DNA from: Morchella semilibera
Taxonomy: Eukaryota; Ascomycota; Pezizomycetes; Pezizales; Morchellaceae
Assembly (NCBI GenBank): GCA_009192285.1
Contig: CM018604.1
Span: 4,993,746 to 5,057,745, forward strand
Length of the DNA stretch: 64,000 nt
Reading direction: 5' to 3'
A model generated the notes under the pieces. That model was not told the origin of the DNA and ran no database searches. It was given only the letters and a program-made list of their open reading frames with translations. The position numbers were made by a program, and so were the translations under genes. Position 1 is the stretch's first letter; every line of letters begins with the position of its first letter. This document shows positions 1-10,449 of this stretch, in pieces.

Positions 1-52
1 GGCGATTAATCAGACATACAAGAGAAGGGTCCCGTTCCTATGCCGTCCCTAG

Positions 53-1107
53 TCACTCTGACGCATTTGTTCCATTCGTAAGCCCTGATGTCGGGGCATT
101 GGAAGTTTCGGGAAGGCCATTAGAGGCGTCTTTAACCAAAACATCGCCATCATCGTCTTCCTCGTCAAGGTCCTCGGGATGGCTTGTTATCTATTAGCAT
201 TTATTGGAAATAAACAAATAATTTAAGACTTACCCTAAAAGATTTACTACCTCCTTCATTTCATAATGCCTTTTTCTCATCTCAGCGAATTTCCTGTGCT
301 TTTCCTCTTCCTCTGGGGTCTCTGGATCATCGCCGGGCTCGCCGTGGTGTTCGCTCATGGAGTCATCTTGAACTACAACTTGTTTTGGCGAATGACTTTC
401 CTTAAACTTCATTGGCACGGCCTCTTCAGGCTCTCCGAGCTCTAACCCAGGGATATCCTCCTCGCGCATAGCATAATCTTTTCTGGTACTTTTTGCTCCA
501 TCTGTGCTTGACTCCCCAGCCCCTGCCCTCACGGCATCTAGCTCATCTACAACCAAGTCCTCTGCATCCAGTGTCCGGAACTCAGCTTCATCCTCTAGGG
601 GATCATAGCGCTTTGCGTACGGCGTCTTGGGCTCCGTGATTTTCATGGTGCTAGTCTTTTGTTGTTCAGTCAAATACAGATTGGCCTCATCCCATTTGAG
701 ACGCGGGGAGGGTTCCTGATCTTCAGCATCCCCATCTTTGCTATTTGTATATGATTGACGACGAGAGCCAACACGGACTGGGGTTTGACCAGCCGACGAA
801 CGGCGCCTTCCAGCATTTTGAAGTGTGTTTTGGAGAGTGATATCTTTCTCTGAGTGCGAAAGTTCCATAGGAGAGGATACTGGGATATCCTCTGATGTAA
901 CATCTTCAGGATCAAGAAAGACACTGTTCACAGGTTTTAAGGTCGGGGAGCGGTGATAGGAGTTTGAGTTCTTAAGAATTCCTGAAGGGAAGTGTTAGTG
1001 GCTAGGGATCGTTGGGGGTTTGGGGGTTTGGGCGAGTAAAATCGACAGAGCATACCCCTAGGACGTTTGCTGCCAGGTCCATCGAGATCAGGGGGTGAAT
1101 GAGACAT
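53..1107 (-). CDS. GLC8: Protein phosphatase 1 regulatory inhibitor-2 (IPP-2/GLC8 family), three exons
   Basis: Encodes a homologue of inhibitor-2/Glc8, a mostly disordered regulator that binds the catalytic subunit of protein phosphatase 1. I read three exons on the minus strand: 1107-1056, 981-234 and 182-53, giving about 309 residues. Splicing exon 1 to exon 2 rebuilds the GILKN PP1-docking motif near residue 18. Exon 2 carries the KWDEANL motif, then KITEPKTPYAKRYDP, then the RKRHYEMKEVVNLLG helix. Exon 3 begins at the second possible acceptor and continues HPEDLDEEDDDGD to a stop at 55-53; the earlier AG would stop at once. Intron 1 (74 nt) has a CTAAC branch site; intron 2 (51 nt) starts GTAAGT. 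Family and motifs are established knowledge; the exon borders are inferred from splice signals. It looks intact. Confidence 0.88.
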
Positions 1108-1747
1108 ATTTGACGTTGGCGGAGGATGTGTAGAGAACAGGGTGGGGAGGGAGGCGGGGAGATTTATTTTGCAACTAGTAAAAGGTAGCGGCTAAAGCGC
1201 ATCAAGAAAAATATACCAGGTACTGAGCGGGGGGGAGGGGGGGGGTAGGGGCAGGCGGATGGAAGGACAACAACAGCTGTTGCGGTTGAGTAAGCGTTGT
1301 TCTTCTAGGTCTTCGAGACGGAGGGTAGGTAAATTGAGGCGAAAAGAAAGATACTTAGGTATGGCAGAGATGTATGTATTCTTTCTTTGCCAAACACAGG
1401 GTTTATAAAACTTTTGTAGCTTTACATTTCAAGCTACTGTGGTGCTGCGGGGTGCTCCGCAGTGCTACTACCGCCAGGGGACCAGTCCGACTGCAGTCGA
1501 CTACGAGGGGCCAGTCCATGGACGGACTGCCTTGGCATTTTGGACTGCATTTTGGACTGCATGGACTGGGACTTTCAAAACTTGGCAGTCCGTCCAGCAG
1601 AATCAGCGACTGCTGGACTGTGGACTGCATAATGTATATAATAGGTTTAGTTAATTGCTGCCTTGGCAACGTGCTAAAAGTCAAAATGACAACTCGGTAG
1701 TGGTAGCGGGGGAGTTAAACAACAATTTTTTTTTTACTGTAGCGATA
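1108..1747. other. Intergenic DNA upstream of GLC8 with a GGACTG-rich cluster
   Basis: No convincing gene. It should hold the GLC8 promoter. A G-run lies near 1228-1246. Between about 1482 and 1640 the hexamer GGACTG or its complement CAGTCC occurs nine times, which makes several spurious small reading frames. See the findings. Confidence 0.5.
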
Positions 1748-1889
1748 TAGACCAGCTTGCCCATAAACGAGCACGGCCCATCAGCGAGCGTTGCCTGCAA
1801 TTTTTCCCGTTGCAACGGATGCTACCCACCAAGTATTTTGGGTGTACGCTCGTTGAGGGGCCGCGCTCTCTGATGGGCAAGCTGGTCTA
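1748..1889. mobile_element. Short fold-back element with long terminal inverted repeats
   Basis: The ends TAGACCAGCTTGCCCAT and its reverse complement bound about 142 bp. The inner parts of the arms also pair imperfectly, giving arms of about 45 bp and a nearly palindromic element. TA occurs at both edges, so a TA target duplication (Tc1/mariner-like) fits, but three bases (ATA) also match. It carries no coding sequence. Confidence 0.65.
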
Positions 1890-2860
1890 ATATTTGCAGC
1901 TATATTCTTTATTTCCCATTAACCATGGCAAGCCAGAACATTTTTAGTTTAAGCGGATCTGAAGTGGGACCTTCATTTACTAGACCTCAACCTCATGCGA
2001 TTGCTCCAAATGATTATGAATCCAACGATAGAGAAACTGTAGATGCGGTAACAACCTATTCACAGGATACATTCACAAAAAATGAATCCAACAACCTTAT
2101 CCTGATAACAAGCAAGATTGAAAGGCAAATTTTGTCAAGGGTACCGAAAGAGAGATCAAGCTGGATTTGGAAGCATAGAACCTTATATCAAGCTGCTGAT
2201 CGGAATGGTGTTACGAGGGATCGTGGGCGATGTAATTTATGTATGTTTTTTTATTTAAATTATGAACTTAAAAAAATATAAACTTATCTATTAGGCCCGG
2301 AATGCGAGAAGGCAGCTACTTATTTAGACTCCACGACTAAAACACTATCGGACATCTTGTCAAATCACATAATTTTCATAGCAATATTGATGCGGGAGAT
2401 TATGATCTAAATGATACCCCTGAATCGAAGTTTACTGACCACCAAAAATCTACGAATGTTCTAGCGAGAGTTGTTTTCAACGATAAAGTCTTTAAACAAC
2501 TATATGTACAATGGATAATCACCAATAATATATCCTTGCAACAAGCAGTTTCTCATGAGCTACGATATTTATTGGCCTATCTGTGTGCGGTGGTAAGTAA
2601 TATCACTACCAACTCTATGTAATTAATATACTAGGCTGATATCAAATTCAATGCTAGGTGGCAAGCTTTACAGAGCTAACGAAAGCAATGCCAAAATCAC
2701 CGACGACTATTAAAACATTGATTATGTCTTCCTACTGATATAATCGAGAGATAATAAAGAATTTATTGTATAATTCTGTTTCCTCAATTCATATAAGCTT
2801 TGATGGCTGGACATCGCCAGATAATTTAGCTTTGTTGGGTGTCGTAGCTCATTGGCTCAG

Positions 2861-3490
2861 TGTGACGGAATAACTCGACGCAAAGAAGAAGATGACAATG
2901 ATGACGCAGAAGGATCCGAGGAACACAGCCTAAGCGACGAGGAGGCCGACGAAGACAAAGGCAACACCGGGCAGGCACAAGCACAGGCACCGGCGGAGGC
3001 AAAGACAAGGGCAAAGGCACAGGAACACAGGGCAGAGGAGTGAGGACCGAATGGACCTCAACAAGAACGACGAGAGGTACTATGGTTTTCCTCTTTAGAG
3101 GAGAAGATCTTGGGTACGAGGAGCTATGGCTTAGGAATAGGAGTAGATTCCCATGTACCGAGATAACAGGAAGACGAGACAGAGAGGAAAGAAAGAAAGA
3201 ACTAAGGAAAACCTCTAGCCCCCGCTATTTAACACATCTCCCCTACCAGTCCGCTATGACCCACACTTTAACCCATCGAACCTAATAGAAACCTGTCGCT
3301 ACCACACCTCGTATTCCTCCCCACCATCTCCGCTATTTACATTACCAATCAATCACGCCACCGAACCTCCTAGAACCCAATGACGACATCCCCCCCCCAA
3401 CATACCTCTTCTTTGCTTAACATTACCTAAACAACCACAACATCGCTTCGACTACCGATCCTTCGATAACGATGACAAGACGCCGGGACA
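2861..3490 (-). mobile_element. Solo LTR-A (Ty3/Gypsy-type), inside the hAT transposase
   Basis: A 630-bp copy running TGTGACGG to CCGGGACA on the plus strand, so it is inverted. Flanks CTCAG and CTCAA form a 5-bp target duplication with one mismatch. It splits the hAT transposase between VVAHW and LNEKGK. No internal region is attached, so it is a solo LTR fossil. Confidence 0.88.
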
Positions 3491-4384
3491 CTCAATGAAA
3501 AAGGCAAAACATATCATGTACTTATTGGACTTCAACGGGTTTTGGGAATGCAAACAGGGGAGAATCAAGCAGGAATAGTTTGGTCAATAATTACGGAGCT
3601 TCAAATTGAAAATAATCTAGGGTTTTTTATCCTCGATAACGCCAGCAATAACCTTACAGTTTTGCGATCTTTGGAGCAAAGATATCAACTTATGGCGGAT
3701 AATTCAACGAGATACACGCATTATAACCTCCTTGGCATTCAAAGTTCAAAGTACGTACGCTGTTATGGCCATATACTCAATTTGGTTGTCAACGTTTCTC
3801 TTTACGGGAAAAAATCTTCGGCTTTGTTGAGTTTAGAAGAAAAAAAGACTGTAGAAAAAGAAAATCAAGAGATAGAACGTTGGGGTAAAATTGGACCCTT
3901 AAGAAAACTACGTAACATAACTGTTTGGATACATGGGAGTCTTGAACCTTTCATGAAGACGTTGAAAAAATGGTTGGAAAAGAAACTCAAGCGCGTACAC
4001 TAATTCTTGGAAATGTAACGCGTCGGACCGGTGATTATGATAGACTTGAGCGAGCATTCAAACTTTGTTTTGCTATCGATTATCACGTTCATAAAGTACT
4101 CTGCCTAAACCATAAAGCAACAATTGAAAAAGACATTTTGGCATCGGAAGATTGGCATGTTTTGGAACAGATTTTTGAATTTCTACGCCCATTCCGAACA
4201 GAGACTTTAAACCTCGAAGGCAACAGTACACAAGGGATATTATGTGATGTTTATCCCTCTTTTGAGGCATTATCCCGACACATATTGACAACTCAGCTCA
4301 AGCTATAAGGACAATCTATTTTTCTTGATTGGTCATTAGAGCTTGCCCGACTAAAGATCGAGAAATATTATAGCTTCAATGACT

Positions 4385-4521
4385 CATCAGCAAGACTTCA
4401 TTTGTCTCCTGATGTCTCCTGAGTCTCAGGAGACTCAAAAAATCTCCAGGAGTCTCAGGAGACTCTCAGGAGACCCGGGAGACTGTTGGGAGACTCCAGT
4501 CATAAGTTGAGTTTGCTGATG
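4385..4521 (+). mobile_element. MITE-CAT copy 1
   Basis: 137 bp, CATCAGCAAG ... TTTGCTGATG, filled with CTCCTGAG/CTCAGGAG words. It lies in the hAT transposase between the FNDSS block and the following block. The flanks (CT/GA) do not show a clean 2-bp duplication. Confidence 0.85.
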
Positions 4522-4947
4522 GAGTTATCGCCAATTACGTGTGCGTCAATTATTTTACACCCAAATATGGATAGATTCTTTGACGACGAGGAATATGGTT
4601 GGGGTTTAAAGAAAGATTGGGGGGATAGAGCAAAGGTTTTGGTTCAAGAATTATGGGAGATATCCTATAAATCAATAACATTACACAATGTCTCAGCAAG
4701 TAGTTACCTATCGCCAAAACGAACATTGAATCCTGAAACTCAAAATTATCATCGGAGATTCAAGAAACAAAGACTCAATCCTACAGTCATTGCTGATGAG
4801 CTGAGCTGGTATTTATTTTGGTTAAATAACAATATTATGGTGGATAAATTAAAGACAGTTATATTTCCTGGTTAGCAATTAAGGCCTTGGATGCATTTTC
4901 TGTTCCTGCAATGTCAGCCGAATGTGAAAGGGTTTTTAGTAGGTAAG

Positions 4948-6315
4948 TGTCCCGGCATCTTGGTATTGGTCCCGGAGGTTTGGTAGTCAAAGTGCTGTTG
5001 TAATTGTTTAGGAATGGTTAAGCGAGGAAGAGGTGTGCTAAGGGAGGTTGTCATCATTTAGTTCTAGGAGGTTTGATGACGTGATGGATTTGTAATGTAA
5101 ATAGCGGAGATGGTGGGGAAAAATGTAAGGTGTGGATGCGACGGGTTTCTGTGGGTTTCTATGAACTAATGTATGAGTCATAGCGGACTGGTGGAGGGGA
5201 AGTGTTAAATAGCGGGGTTAGATGTTTTCCTCAGTTCTTTCTTTCTTTTCTCTCTGTCTCGTCTTCCTGTTATCTCAGTACATAGGAATCTACTCCTATT
5301 TCTAAGCCATAGCCTCTCGTACCAAATACTCGATCCTCTGATCAGAGGAAACTCGTAGTACCTCTCATCGTTCTCGTTGAGGTCTATTCAGTCCTCACTC
5401 TCCCTACTCTGTACCATTGTGCCTTTGCCCTTGCCTTTGCCTTTGCCGGTGCCTGTGCTTGTGCCTGCCCGGTGTTACTTTTGTCTTCATCGGTCTCCTC
5501 GTTGCTTAGGCTGTGCTCCTTGCCATCTCTCTGCATCCCATTGTCATCTTCTTCCTTGCGTCGGGTTACTCTCAGGGAGGTGGTGTGGTGTAGACTTCGT
5601 TCCGCAAGGTACAGGATTTATAGAAGGAGTAGGGTAGGGCAGAGAGTCCACAAGGAGTCTCTGATCGCGACGTGTAAGCGGAGATACCAGTAGAGGTCTC
5701 TCTCCACAGACATAGAAGGTATTGTAGGGTGACAAAAGTTTCCGTGATCCTGCAAAAGGGTGGTTCATGAACCAACTATAACTTGGCGGCCACAAGAGAT
5801 ATAAAGGAGATATTAGTTTATTAGAGGGTTCAAGGTCAATAGAACATAGTATCTAGGCTGAAATCCCTATTTCTAGCTTTTCGGGTTTTACTTTTAGGAA
5901 TTTTCTGCTGGTTTCTATGCAGAAATCACGAGAACTTTTGTCACCTCACAATAGATAGGCGACAGCGATACTTCTCAGTAAGGAGTGGTATGAAAGTGGG
6001 ACAGCGATAGTCACTAGGAATAGAGACTATGAAATATATTGATAGATAGTTACAGAAGACATTGAGTAGAGGAGAAAGAGGGAAGAAAGAAAAGAACTGA
6101 AGTAGACACCGTTGCCTCCCTTATATATCCCTATTCCGGAGCCAAGCCTGACTCATACCCTCGCGTAACCCCAACTATGACTCACATTCTCGTACAACAG
6201 AAACCCATAGAACCTATTCTGACTCATCCCCGCCTCTGAGCTTACAGTAATCCCAACCCTGCCAATCCTTCCGGTCCTCCGAACCTAGCGTATCCATGAA
6301 ATTTACTCCGTCACA
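4948..6315 (+). mobile_element. Solo LTR-A interrupted by another LTR-like insertion
   Basis: Starts TGTCCCGG and ends CGTCACA, with the perfect 5-bp duplication GTAAG at 4943-4947 and 6316-6320. It landed in the hAT transposase at a splice-donor-like GTAAG. The body is about 637 bp once the inserted block 5571-6302 is discounted. Fossil LTR without internal region. Confidence 0.88.
5571..6302 (-). mobile_element. Unclassified LTR-like insertion (LTR-E) within LTR-A
   Basis: About 731 bp placed near the 3' end of LTR-A, with TTACT (perhaps TTACTC) repeated on both sides. Read on the minus strand it has a TATATAAGGGAGGC promoter-like stretch, as the other LTRs here do. The ends are not TG...CA. 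The family is not recognised. Confidence 0.55.
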
Positions 6316-6437
6316 GTAAGTAGTTGGATAAATTATTCTATAATTGAAATATAGCTAACAATGATAATTCAGTGCAAAGCAACAAGTAACTGACCGCCAC
6401 AATCAGCTAGATGAGTCAACGATAGAAGCAGGGGAAT

Positions 6438-7057
6438 TATCACGGCGTACTATGGAGTTCGCAGGGGAGGAGGATATTCGGGAATGGGGTTTCGGTTGCG
6501 GTGTTTCTTTTTTAGGTTCTTGGAGTTTCTATGGGTTTTCGTTACACGATGTTATGAGTCATGACTGTACAGGGATTAGGAGGGGTATATATACGTTGCT
6601 ACGGATCTTTCCTTTGTTCTTTTCTTTCTCTTTTCTTTCTTACCTGTTCTTCCTGTTATCAACCCTACGTTTTAGTTTCGTTTATCTCGTATCTTTAGTT
6701 CTGAATATATTACGTCATACCCATAGCATTCGCCAAGACCCTATTGGGTCTTCCATAGTATCTCGTCCTCGTCTCGTCTCGTCTCGTCCTTGCCTTGCCT
6801 CGTCTCGCTTTGTCTCGCCTTGCTTCGTCCCTGCCTCGCTTCGTCCTGTTTCGTCCATAGTCTATGACCGTAGTACGTATCGTCTACTGGTACCTTCGTC
6901 TCCACGTCTTCGTTAGAGAGGCCATCTGGACCCTCTGCCCTACAACTCTGCTCCTCGGTTAAGTCTCCGCGGTCTCGCCCCTCGTCTTCGTCTTCGCTTT
7001 CGCCTCGGTTGTGTACCTCGGCTCTCTTGCTTGTTGTCTCCGTGTTGCTCCGTAACA
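6438..7057 (+). mobile_element. Solo LTR-D
   Basis: 620 bp, TATCACGG ... CCGTAACA, with the perfect 5-bp duplication GGAAT at 6433-6437 and 7058-7062. A TATATATACG stretch before a pyrimidine-rich tract resembles the other LTRs. It lies in the last coding segment of the hAT relic. Its start resembles LTR-C and Gypsy-2, its end LTR-B. Confidence 0.8.
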
Positions 7058-7196
7058 GGAATGTCAAAAGCCATGGGCAAGAACAGGTTTAATATTATTT
7101 CAATCAGCGGGAGAGGTTTCAGAGTTTTTGTCAGAACAGGAGAAGAAGGAGTTAACGCAGCAAACAATTCAAAAATAGAATTTTGTATATAGTTTT

Positions 7197-7271
7197 CATA
7201 TAGGGGAGCTTGTAGAATAAGGGAGGAAATATCAATGGGGTGCCAGAGGCTACTAGTGTTGGTAACAAATG
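7197..7271. other. 3' flank of the hAT relic
   Basis: Sequence between the end of the hAT reading frame and LTR-A. It continues on the far side of LTR-A at 8558. No hAT terminal inverted repeat was seen. Confidence 0.4.
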
Positions 7272-7469
7272 TGTCCCGGCGTCTAGGCATCGGTCCCGAG
7301 AGTTTGGTAGTCAAAGTGCTGTTATGATTGTTAGGGTAATGCTAAGCAAGAAAGGGGTGAGTTAAGGAGGGGAGTGTCGTCATTGGATTCTAGGAGGTTT
7401 GATGGCATGATGGATTTGTAATGTAAATAGCAAAAGGTGGTGGGGAGGATACGAAGTGTAGTGGCGACT

Positions 7470-7606
7470 CATCAGCAAGATTTCATTTGTCTCCTGATGT
7501 CTCCTGAGCCTCATGAGACTCAAAAAATATCAAGGGGTCTCAGGAGACTCTCAGGAGACCCGGGAGACTGTTGGGAGACTCCAGTCACAAGTTGAGTTTG
7601 CTGATG
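7470..7606 (+). mobile_element. MITE-CAT copy 2
   Basis: 137 bp with CATCAGCAAG ... TTTGCTGATG ends, inserted in LTR-A. Comparison with other LTR-A copies suggests a GA duplication plus an extra CT at the left edge. Confidence 0.83.
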
Positions 7607-7823
7607 GATGGGTTTCTACGGGTTTCTATAAAGTGATGTATGAGTTATAGCGGACTGGTGAAGGAGGGGTATTAAATAGCGGGGTAAGATGTTTTCCTTA
7701 GTTCTTTCTTTCTTTCCTCTCTGTCTCATCTTCCTGTTATCTCGGTATATGGAATCTACCCCTATTACTAAAAAACCATAACTTCTCGTACCAAAGATTC
7801 GGTTCTCTCGAAAAGAGGAAATC

Positions 7824-8328
7824 TATCACGGCGTGGAGCGTACTTAGTAAGGTGGCGGGAAGAAGGATTAGTCAGGGGTTTTCTAAGTTGTTCTATAAGG
7901 TTCTAAGCAGGGATTCTATGAGTCAACGTTGCGCATGTATTTCTAATAGAAGGATTCTCCTTGGGTTCTATGGGTTTCTATGGGATGAGTCAGCGAGAAG
8001 ATTTCAGGGCTATATATAGGGAGCTCTCTCTCTCGCTTGTAGGGTTTCTCTTTCTTTTCTTTCTTCTTCACCCAACTTTCTTTTCCTTTAGTCAATACAA
8101 AGCTTCTGGACCTCTAGACACCCTTGAACCCCACTTCTGCCTCTACTTTCAAGAAGGAAGGAGGAAACCCATAGTCCCGTTTGCGTTCCCTGCTCTGTTT
8201 CGCTTCGCCCCTCATCCGGTAACTATATCGGTTGCTTTACGTTGCCTTATATACTTTCGTTCTGTTCCGTTCCGCCTCGGTTGTGTACCTTGGCTGTCTC
8301 GCTTCTGTTCCCGCCTCGCTCTGTGATA
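7824..8328 (+). mobile_element. Solo LTR-C inside LTR-A
   Basis: 505 bp, TATCACGG ... CTGTGATA, flanked by the perfect 5-bp duplication AAATC. The 5-bp duplication and the TATATATAGG promoter-like box suggest an LTR although the ends are not TG...CA. No internal region. Confidence 0.82.
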
Positions 8329-8557
8329 AAATCCATAGTTCCCCCATCGTTCTCGTTGGGGTCCATCCGGTCCTCACTCTCCCTGCCCTGCACCCTTGTG
8401 CCTTTGCCCTTGCCTTTGCCTTTGCCGGTGCCTGTACATGTGCCTGCTCAGTGTTGCCCTTGTCTTCGTCGGTCTCCTTGTCGCTCAGGCTGTGCTCCTC
8501 AGGTCCTTCTGCGTCATCCTTGTCATTTTCTTCTTTGCTTCGGGTTACTCCATCACA

Positions 8558-8810
8558 AAATGTAGAGGCGCCAATGGCTGCCAATCTAAAGGGACGAGAG
8601 ACCAACTGCTGCAAAGCTTGTTAATGGAGGTGTCAGTGACTACCTCCACTGATAACAAATGTAAAGACGCCAGTGGCTGCCAATTTAAAGGGACAAGAGG
8701 CCAACAGCTGGTAGTAAGGATGGTGTTTAATGATGGTGTTGATAGAACCATAGATATTGCCAGCACTGGAGTTGAAGGTGGGGTTGATGGTGGGGTTCAA
8801 GTTGATGGTG
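8558..8810. repeat. Imperfect tandem duplication, unit about 95 bp
   Basis: The block around 8558-8640 (ACAAATGTAGAGGCGCC, then GGCTGCCAAT) recurs at about 8652-8735 with scattered changes. The first unit's opening bases lie before LTR-A at 7262-7271. Short GGTGTTGATGGTGGGGTT-type repeats follow to 8810. It is probably the non-coding 3' side of the hAT region; function unknown. Confidence 0.5.
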
Positions 8811-9266
8811 TATCACGGAGCGAAGCGGAGGTTTAGGTAGAACAAGCCAAGGTACACTACCTAGACGGGACGTAATCGAAATATCCAAAGCGGGGCAAGG
8901 CGAGACTATGAGAGCGAGGCGGGAACACGAGGTAGAGCCAGAGAACCGAATGTATTCTAAAAGACTACAAACCTCCTGAAGATAGGAAGGTTGCGTGAAG
9001 AGGAAAGGAAAGAAACTATCTACAAGCGAGGGCAAGGCCCACATATATATATCGCACCACCCGTCCTGATGACTAACCCGAATATTCCTGTACAGAACCC
9101 CATAGAACCCCCCCAAGACCCTTACGTCCAAACCCATCCTTATCCCCTATATCCGAAACTTTATTTCCGAACCGAACCCCTAGTACCGAAACCCCAAGAA
9201 CATAAGAGAACCCCTGACTAATCCCTCTTCCCGCAACACCACTTGACCGCGCTCCACGCCGTGATA
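8811..9266 (-). mobile_element. Solo LTR-C, inverted
   Basis: 456 bp, TATCACGGAG ... GCCGTGATA, with the perfect 5-bp duplication TGGTG at 8806-8810 and 9267-9271. Fossil. Confidence 0.85.
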
Positions 9267-9486
9267 TGGTGGGATTGTGGAGAGTTCGTGGTGGAGAGTT
9301 CGTGGACTGTAGGACGGATTGTGAAGGACGATGCCAAGCCGTCCATCCATATGCAATTCAAGACTGGAGGGTTGGACGTGTTGCTCTGCACCCGTTTGGC
9401 TAAACCTGGCGACACCTTACTTTAATCAAGACATCTGCTGTATCTAGACCATGGCTGCAACAGTTCAGATCACAGTGTCTACTTTG
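9267..9486. other. Unassigned DNA between LTR-C and a mariner-type element
   Basis: Continues the sequence broken by LTR-C, including a short repeat of GAGAGTTCGTGG. No supported gene. Confidence 0.35.
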
Positions 9487-9488
9487 TA

Positions 9489-9936
9489 CCGGGTGTGTAT
9501 CATAAATGTATGCCATCTGTAGCAACCGAAGCAATCAATGATACAGGACCATTTTTGCTGGAGAAAAAAATATCCAGAACCCCCTGTATATTTTCACTTT
9601 AAAAAATCACAATAATATCTAAGCAGCCCCCCCCCTAAAAAAATAGAAAAAAACTGTAGTAATATTTTTTTCTTTAACTTCCTGAGTAGTTTTTCTATCC
9701 TTTAGTTCCTATCAAAAGTTGTTGTGCTAATGAATTTGTGAATAAACGAGAGTCTAATTAAGGTGATAGAGATTGTGTTGCAAAAGCTGTATAGGAGACT
9801 ATCCAAATACTATTTTGGCTGCCAAGTATTATCTTATTTGAAGAATTATGTATATTAGACCAATCATAACCTTTAGTAGGCTCCCTTTTGAAAATTTCCT
9901 AAAACAGGGTTCTCAGTACATACTCTCAACACCCGG
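9489..9936. mobile_element. Non-autonomous Tc1/mariner-type element (CCGGGTGT ends), copy 1
   Basis: 448 bp, CCGGGTGT ... ACACCCGG, flanked by TA on both sides. It shares internal words such as GGCTGCCAAGTATTAT with the copies at 22301-22760 and 62920-63381. Its ends match those of the transposase-bearing element at 18185-19861. No coding capacity. Confidence 0.75.
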
Positions 9937-9938
9937 TA

Positions 9939-10298
9939 CTGTCGTGTCCAAAATCCTTTGGCCGTTTTGGTTGACGGCTGCAACCCGTGAAGCCAACAAA
10001 ATATCAACTTGATAGAAAATACATAGTAGTATTTAATAAAATATCAGGAAAAAAATATGACCAGAATTTGCTGTACTCTTCACCTAATTCCAGAAATAGT
10101 ATATTTATTTTTAGTAAGGAATTTACCAACTTATTTATCTAACTGGAGAAACATTTGCCCTTATTAATTAGGACTGTAAGAAAGGGCTTGTTTTTATTAT
10201 AAGATAATATCTATATTTAATTTTGTAATATTTTAAAAGTTGTTGCTGGTATTTTCATATGTGTAGCAAAATTTCCTGGCGTCTTATCACTGGACCTG
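9939..10298. other. AT-rich DNA without recognised features
   Basis: About 360 bp of AT-rich sequence. No open frame, RNA or repeat that I can support. Confidence 0.4.
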
Positions 10299-10435
10299 GA
10301 TCAGCAAGACCTCATTTGTCTCCTGATGTCTCCTGAGCTTCAGGAGACTCAAAAAATGTCCAGGGGTCTCAGGAGACTCTCAAGAGACATGGAAGACTGT
10401 TGGGAGACTCCAGTCACAAGATGAGTTTGCTGATG
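10299..10435 (+). mobile_element. MITE-CAT copy 3
   Basis: 137 bp, first base changed (GATCAGCAAG), ends TTTGCTGATG; TG duplication on both sides. Confidence 0.82.
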
Positions 10436-10449
10436 TGATAGTTACTTTA

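Larger units (their letters stand above)
1925..7196 (+). pseudogene. hAT-family transposase relic with N-terminal BED-type zinc finger, split by several insertions
   Basis: DNA transposase of the hAT superfamily, decayed. The ATG at 1925 opens a BED-like zinc finger (SSWIWKHRTLY, then CNLC); an intron at 2241-2294 splices to PECEKAATYL. About 50 nt later the frame shifts and hAT-like sequence continues (HLVKSHNF, then WIITNNISLQQAVSHELR). Further on come SFDGWTSPDNLALLGVVAHW at 2800-2860 and LGFFILDNASNN with YGHILNLV at 3542-3900. The FNDSS block near 4376 and the LHPNMDRFFDDEEYG block at 4555 follow. The C-terminal dimerisation segment AMSAECERVFS is at 4910, and its continuation after an intron lies at 6365-7196. 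LTR-A (2861-3490), MITE-CAT (4385-4521), LTR-A (4948-6315) and LTR-D (6438-7057) interrupt it. Terminal repeats were not identified. Confidence 0.8.
7272..8557 (+). mobile_element. Solo LTR-A carrying a MITE-CAT and an LTR-C
   Basis: The perfect 5-bp duplication AAATG at 7267-7271 and 8558-8562 defines it. Inside it lie a MITE-CAT (7470-7606) and an LTR-C (7824-8328). Without these it is about 640 bp, the normal LTR-A size. Fossil. Confidence 0.88.

Noticed and set aside
2826-3285. Repeated 60-130 residue open frames in every LTR-A (Cys/Leu/Pro-rich on one strand, Glu/Lys/Ala-rich on the other)
   Set aside because: They recur in all LTR-A copies on both strands because of low-complexity TTGCCTTTGCC-type sequence. 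They have no stable start or stop and no family match, so they are not genes.
6452-7314. Open frames of 108-154 residues in LTR-D and its right flank
   Set aside because: They lie across LTR boundaries and depend on simple TCGTCTCG-type repeats.
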